Below are positions 60,433 through 64,000 of a stretch of 64,000 nucleotides of DNA, in pieces (the stretch's first letter is position 1; each line of letters begins with the position of its first letter). The notes under the pieces were generated by a model. It worked only from the letters and a program-made list of their open reading frames with translations, searched no databases and was not told the origin of the DNA. The translations under genes and the position numbers were made by a program. The stretch is from Pseudomonas sp. R28(2017) (GTDB taxonomy: Bacteria > Pseudomonadota > Gammaproteobacteria > Pseudomonadales > Pseudomonadaceae). The stretch spans positions 186,001 to 250,000 of the forward strand of contig NZ_NEHW01000010.1 of the NCBI RefSeq assembly GCF_002112505.1, given 5' to 3'.

Positions 60433-62025
60433 ATGCGCCACGCCACCCACCTTTCGACCCTGCTCGCCCTCGGCCTGTTGAGCCAGGCCCCTGCCCTTCA
60501 GGCCAAGAACCTGGTGTTCTGCTCCGAAGGCAGCCCGGCCGGCTTCGACACCGCCCAGTACACCAGCGCCACCGACAACGACGCCGCCGAGCCGATCTAC
60601 AACCGCCTGGTGGAGTTCGAACGCGGCGGTACCGCCGTGCACCCGGCGCTGGCGACGAAGTGGGAAGTCTCCGACGATGGCCTGCGTTACACCTTCCACC
60701 TGCGCGAGGGCGTTAAGTTCCACGCCAACAAGGCCTTCACGCCAAGCCGTGACTTCAACGCCGACGACGTGCTGTTCACCTTCAACCGCATGCTCGACAA
60801 GGACCAGCCCTTCCGCAAGGCCTACCCCACCGAATTCCCCTACTTCGTCAGCATGGGCCTGGACAAGAACATCGCCCGGGTCGAGAAGACCGGCCCGATG
60901 ACCGTGGTGTTCAGCCTGAACAAGGTCGATGCCGCGTTCATCCAGAACCTGGCGATGAGCTTCGCCTCGATACTCTCTGCAGAATACGCCGAGCATCTGC
61001 TGGCCAGCGGGCGCCCCAGCGACATCAACCAGCAACCGATCGGCACCGGCCCGTTCGTGTTCCAGCGTTACCAGAAGGACGCGCAGATCCGCTTCAAGGG
61101 CAACAAGGATTACTGGGCGCCAGATGAAGTGAAGATCGACAACCTGGTGTTCTCGATCAACACCGACCCGTCGGTACGCATCCAGAAGCTGCGCCGCAAT
61201 GAATGCCAGGTCACCCTGCACCCGCGCCCGGCCGACCTGCCGGCGCTCAAGGCCGACGGCAAGCTGCAGGTCATGCAGCAGCCGGGCTTCAACCTCGGCT
61301 ACATCGCCTACAACACCCAGCACCCGCCGTTCGACCGCCTGGAAGTGCGCCAGGCCATGGACATGGCGGTGAACAAGCAGGCCATTCTCCAGGCGGTGTA
61401 TCAGGACTCCGGCCAGCTGGCGGTCAATGCCATGCCACCGACCCAGTGGTCCTATGACAACAGCCTCAAGGACGCGCCTTTCGACCCGGAAAAGGCCAAG
61501 CAGCTGCTGCAGCAAGCCGGGGTCAAGCCGGGCACCGAGATCACCCTGTGGGCCATGCCCGTGCAGCGCCCGTACAACCCCAACGCCAAGCTGATGGCCG
61601 AGATGCTCCAGGCCGACTGGAACAAGCTCGGCTTCAAGGTGCGCATCGTCAGCTACGAATGGGGCGAATACCTCAAGCGCATGAAGAGCGGCGAGCACGA
61701 CATCGCCCTGATCGGCTGGACCGGCGACAACGGTGACCCGGACAACTGGCTCGGCACCCTCTACAACTGCGACGCCATCGGCAGCAACAACTACTCGCTG
61801 TGGTGCGACCCGCAGTACGACAGCCTGGTCAAGCAGGCCAAGCAGGTGACCGACCGTGAGCAGCGCACGGCGCTTTACCAGCAGGCCCAGCAGCGCCTCA
61901 AGCAGCAGGTGCCGATCACCCCGGTGGCGCATTCCACCGTCAACCAGCCGCTGAGCATCAAGGTGGCCGATTTCAAGGTCAGCCCGTTCGGGCGCAATGA
62001 TTTTTCCGGTGTGAGTGTTGACTGA
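60433..62025 (+). CDS. dppA: Dipeptide ABC transporter solute-binding protein (second copy)
   Basis: Paralogue of the preceding gene: 530 aa, signal peptide ending at about ALQA (residue 23), then KNLVFCSEGSPAGFDTAQYTSATDNDAAEPIYNRL. Blocks such as RPYNPNAKLMAEML and VSYEWGEYLKR are identical or nearly so between the copies, while the ligand-pocket stretches differ (for example around KTGPMTVVFSLNKV), suggesting different peptide preferences. The 124-base gap between copies has a GC-rich imperfect hairpin but no T-run, so they are likely co-transcribed. Confidence 0.93.
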   Translation: MRHATHLSTLLALGLLSQAPALQAKNLVFCSEGSPAGFDTAQYTSATDNDAAEPIYNRLVEFERGGTAVHPALATKWEVSDDGLRYTFHLREGVKFHANKAFTPSRDFNADDVLFTFNRMLDKDQPFRKAYPTEFPYFVSMGLDKNIARVEKTGPMTVVFSLNKVDAAFIQNLAMSFASILSAEYAEHLLASGRPSDINQQPIGTGPFVFQRYQKDAQIRFKGNKDYWAPDEVKIDNLVFSINTDPSVRIQKLRRNECQVTLHPRPADLPALKADGKLQVMQQPGFNLGYIAYNTQHPPFDRLEVRQAMDMAVNKQAILQAVYQDSGQLAVNAMPPTQWSYDNSLKDAPFDPEKAKQLLQQAGVKPGTEITLWAMPVQRPYNPNAKLMAEMLQADWNKLGFKVRIVSYEWGEYLKRMKSGEHDIALIGWTGDNGDPDNWLGTLYNCDAIGSNNYSLWCDPQYDSLVKQAKQVTDREQRTALYQQAQQRLKQQVPITPVAHSTVNQPLSIKVADFKVSPFGRNDFSGVSVD

Positions 62026-62045
62026 CCTTTAGCCCTCACTGGCCT

Positions 62046-62127
62046 CTTCGCGGGCAAGCCCGCTCCCACAGGATCTTCACAGGCTCGGAGACTGCGCCGT
62101 ACCTGTGGGAGCGGGCGCGCCCGCGAA
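62046..62127. repeat. REP pair between second SBP gene and opdP
   Basis: REP unit at 62047-62072 and a variant inverted unit (core CGGGCGCGCCCG) at 62102-62127, in the 233-base leader of opdP. In the middle of an operon it may lower or stabilise parts of the message. Confidence 0.88.
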
Positions 62128-62258
62128 AGAGCCGGCACAGGCAATACCACTCCCCCGACTTGGCCCGGCGACCCCGGGCAACCCTGGCAACACCGCAGCA
62201 AGCAACCCGGCCCACAAGGCCAGGTGATAACTAAAAGAACAGAAAGGGAGCTTTAACC

Positions 62259-63638
62259 TTGAGACTATTCACCTTGACCGCTTTGGCCTTATCCATCGGC
62301 ACCTTTTCCGCCGTGACCGAGGCCGACACCCAGAGCCAGGACTACGTCCCGTTCAGCCTGAAATCCAGCAGCGAACAGGATGAGGCCAAGGGCTTCATCG
62401 ACGGCCAGAGCCTGTCCGGCAGCACCCGCAACTGGTACGCCCGCGAACGCGCCACGCGCGCGCCATTGTGGAAGTACTACAAGAGCGACGGCACCCGCCA
62501 CGACACCCACAGCCGCGACAACTGGGTGCAGGGCACCATCCTCAACTACAGCTCGGGCTTCACCCAGGGCACCGTCGGCTTCGCCATCGAGGCCGCCGGC
62601 TACAATGCCATTGCCCTGGAACAGGGCCGCGCGGCGATCGCCGGGCCGAACAACCGCACCCTGACCCACAGCGACGGCGATCCGGTCGGCCAGTGGAGCA
62701 AGATGGGCCTGGCCAACGTCAAGGCACGCGTCTCCAACACCACCCTTACGGTTGGCCGCCAGTCGGTGGACACGCCGATGATCGCCTACATCGGCAACCG
62801 GGCACTGCCGTCGAGCTTCCAGGGCGCGTTCCTGCACAGCGCCGAGTTCGACAACCTGTCGATCGACCTGGGCACCTTCGACCGCGTATCGCCACGCACC
62901 GAACAAAGCCTGAGCAAGTTCCGCAGCGAATACGGCGCCACGGGCGTGGAGACCGACCGCGCCAGCACCGCCGGGGTCAACTACCAGCCATTCAAGAGCC
63001 TGACCACCAGCCTGTACGCCACCAAGGTCGACGACTTCTGGAACCAGTACTACTTCGGCGCCAACCACGTGCTCGGCGACAACGCCGTGCTCGCCCTGAC
63101 CACCGGCCTGAACTACTACAAGACCGTGGACGAAGGCAGCAAGAAGATGGGTGAGATCGACAACGACACCTACAGCCTGTCGCTCGGCCTGACCCACCAG
63201 GCGCACACCCTCACGGCGTCCTGGCAGCAGGTCAACGGCAACGAGTACTTCGACTACCTGCACGAAACCAACGGCATCTACCTGGCCAACTCGCTGCTGT
63301 CGGACTTCAACGGCCCCAACGAGAAATCCCTGCAGATTTCCTACGTGCTGAACATGGCGCCGTACGGCGTGCCAGGCCTCAAGTTCAACCTGTACAACGC
63401 CCGCGGCTGGGGCATCGACGGCACCCACTACCGTGGCACCGCCTATGACGTGAACGGCCTGGACGGCGAAACCCACTACGAGTGGGGCATCGGCACCAGC
63501 TACGCGGTGCAGGGCGGGCCGTTCAAGGACACCAGCATCCGCGCCACCTACACCGCGCACCGCGCCAGCAAGGCCCAGGCCGATGGCAGCCTGGACGAGT
63601 TCCGCGTGGTCACCACCATTCCATTCAACATTCTCTGA
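62259..63638 (+). CDS. opdP: OpdP, OprD-family outer-membrane porin for peptides
   Basis: A 459-aa OprD-type 18-stranded porin. It has a signal peptide (LTALALSIGTFSAVTEA), the family motif region SRDNWVQGTILNYSSGFTQGTVGFAIEAAGYNAIAL, the conserved arginine-ladder segments, and the C-terminal strand ending FRVVTTIPFNIL with a terminal hydrophobic residue. Lying among dipeptide-binding protein genes, it corresponds to OpdP, which takes up glycine-glutamate-type dipeptides in P. aeruginosa. The start is TTG at 62259, preceded by GGGAG with 8-base spacing; no ATG is suitably placed. Confidence 0.92.
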   Translation: MRLFTLTALALSIGTFSAVTEADTQSQDYVPFSLKSSSEQDEAKGFIDGQSLSGSTRNWYARERATRAPLWKYYKSDGTRHDTHSRDNWVQGTILNYSSGFTQGTVGFAIEAAGYNAIALEQGRAAIAGPNNRTLTHSDGDPVGQWSKMGLANVKARVSNTTLTVGRQSVDTPMIAYIGNRALPSSFQGAFLHSAEFDNLSIDLGTFDRVSPRTEQSLSKFRSEYGATGVETDRASTAGVNYQPFKSLTTSLYATKVDDFWNQYYFGANHVLGDNAVLALTTGLNYYKTVDEGSKKMGEIDNDTYSLSLGLTHQAHTLTASWQQVNGNEYFDYLHETNGIYLANSLLSDFNGPNEKSLQISYVLNMAPYGVPGLKFNLYNARGWGIDGTHYRGTAYDVNGLDGETHYEWGIGTSYAVQGGPFKDTSIRATYTAHRASKAQADGSLDEFRVVTTIPFNIL

Positions 63639-63711
63639 CCGATGGCGCCATGGCCCGCTTCAACCCGGGCCGTGGCGGCTACGCTGGAATCAATGCAAGC
63701 AGGGAGTTTCC

Positions 63712-64000
63712 ATGACATCGCTACCGCTCCGCGCTGCCCTGGCAGCGGTCATCCTGGGCGCCGCCGGCAACCTTGCGGCCAAGCCGCTGGTGGTGTGCAC
63801 CGAAGCCAGCCCGGAAGGCTTCGACATCGTCCAGTACACCACTGCGGTCACCGCCGATGCTTCGGCCGAGACGGTGTTCAACCGCCTGGTCGACTTCAAG
63901 CCCGGCACCACCGACATCCAGCCGGCCCTGGCCGAACGCTGGGATATTTCGCCCGACGGCCTGACCTACACCTTCCACCTGCGCCAAGGGGTGAAGTTCC
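63712..64000 (+). CDS. dppA: Dipeptide ABC transporter solute-binding protein (third copy), partial
   Basis: Only the first 96 codons are in the window. Signal peptide (LAAVILGAAGNLAA) followed by KPLVVCTEASPEGFDIVQYTTAVTADASAETVFNRLVDF, the same SBP family 5 opening as the two upstream copies. AGGGAG stands 5 bases before the ATG. The expected continuation is the rest of this gene and dppB, dppC, dppD and dppF. Confidence 0.92.
   Translation, partial: MTSLPLRAALAAVILGAAGNLAAKPLVVCTEASPEGFDIVQYTTAVTADASAETVFNRLVDFKPGTTDIQPALAERWDISPDGLTYTFHLRQGVKF

Overview
The window is about 64 kb of high-GC chromosomal DNA from a fluorescent pseudomonad, most likely the Pseudomonas putida group. The reasons are the gene content and order (lptGF / pepA-holC-valS, hupN, mlaFEDCB-ibaG-murA-hisGDC, kdsDC-lptCAB-rpoN-hpf-ptsN-rapZ-ptsO, fagA-fumC-orfX-sodA, mreBCD-maf-rng-yhdP, gatCAB, roxSR, dpp), the strong GC3 codon bias, and eight pairs of the short palindromic REP element (core CGGGCAAGCCCGCTCCCACA) typical of P. 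putida intergenic regions. The species call rests on recalled family and synteny knowledge, not on a search. Nearly all of it is core genome. I see no insertion sequence, prophage, CRISPR array, tRNA or rRNA.

Layout. 1-9.5 kb: tail of an RDD membrane protein; lptG-lptF (LPS export permeases) divergent from pepA-holC-hypothetical-valS; then rlmF and the HU gene hupN. 9.9-15 kb: yejK, a GIY-YIG protein, an NTF2-like protein, a CynX-type MFS transporter with its FadR-type regulator, and a divergently encoded AlkP-superfamily phosphodiesterase; this is the most accessory-looking part. 15-23 kb (minus strand): hisC, hisD, hisG, murA, ibaG and the Mla (Ttg2) phospholipid transport operon. 23.3-30.4 kb (plus strand): KDO synthesis (kdsD, kdsC), LPS export (lptC, lptA, lptB), sigma-54 (rpoN) and the nitrogen PTS cluster (hpf, ptsN, rapZ, ptsO). 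30.4-34.6 kb: a damaged HigB-type toxin gene with an intact-looking palindromic operator, then the iron-starvation operon fagA-fumC-orfX-sodA-zip behind a near-consensus Fur box. 34.7-48 kb: pmbA, yjgA, then the long minus-strand series mreB-mreC-mreD-maf-rng-yhdP-nitrilase-tldD. 48-51.3 kb: gatCAB. 51.4-57.4 kb: a short RlpA-like lipoprotein, a CaCA antiporter, an amino-acid permease, an AEC carrier and the RoxS/RoxR redox two-component system. 57.6-64 kb: a SIMPL protein and the start of a dipeptide uptake operon with three solute-binding protein genes and the OprD-type porin opdP.

How it works together: the dominant theme is the cell envelope. LptF/G, LptC/A/B, KdsC/D, MlaB-F, MurA, MreB-D, YhdP and RlpA cover LPS assembly, outer-membrane lipid homeostasis, peptidoglycan synthesis and cell shape. 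The most interesting unexplained details are two genes (mreC and the CaCA antiporter) whose only well-placed start codon is ATT, a Glu-to-Gln change in the antiporter's first ion-binding repeat, the orphaned toxin remnant, and a zinc-transporter-like gene overlapping the Fur-controlled sodA operon. I did not find a convincing new multi-gene system.
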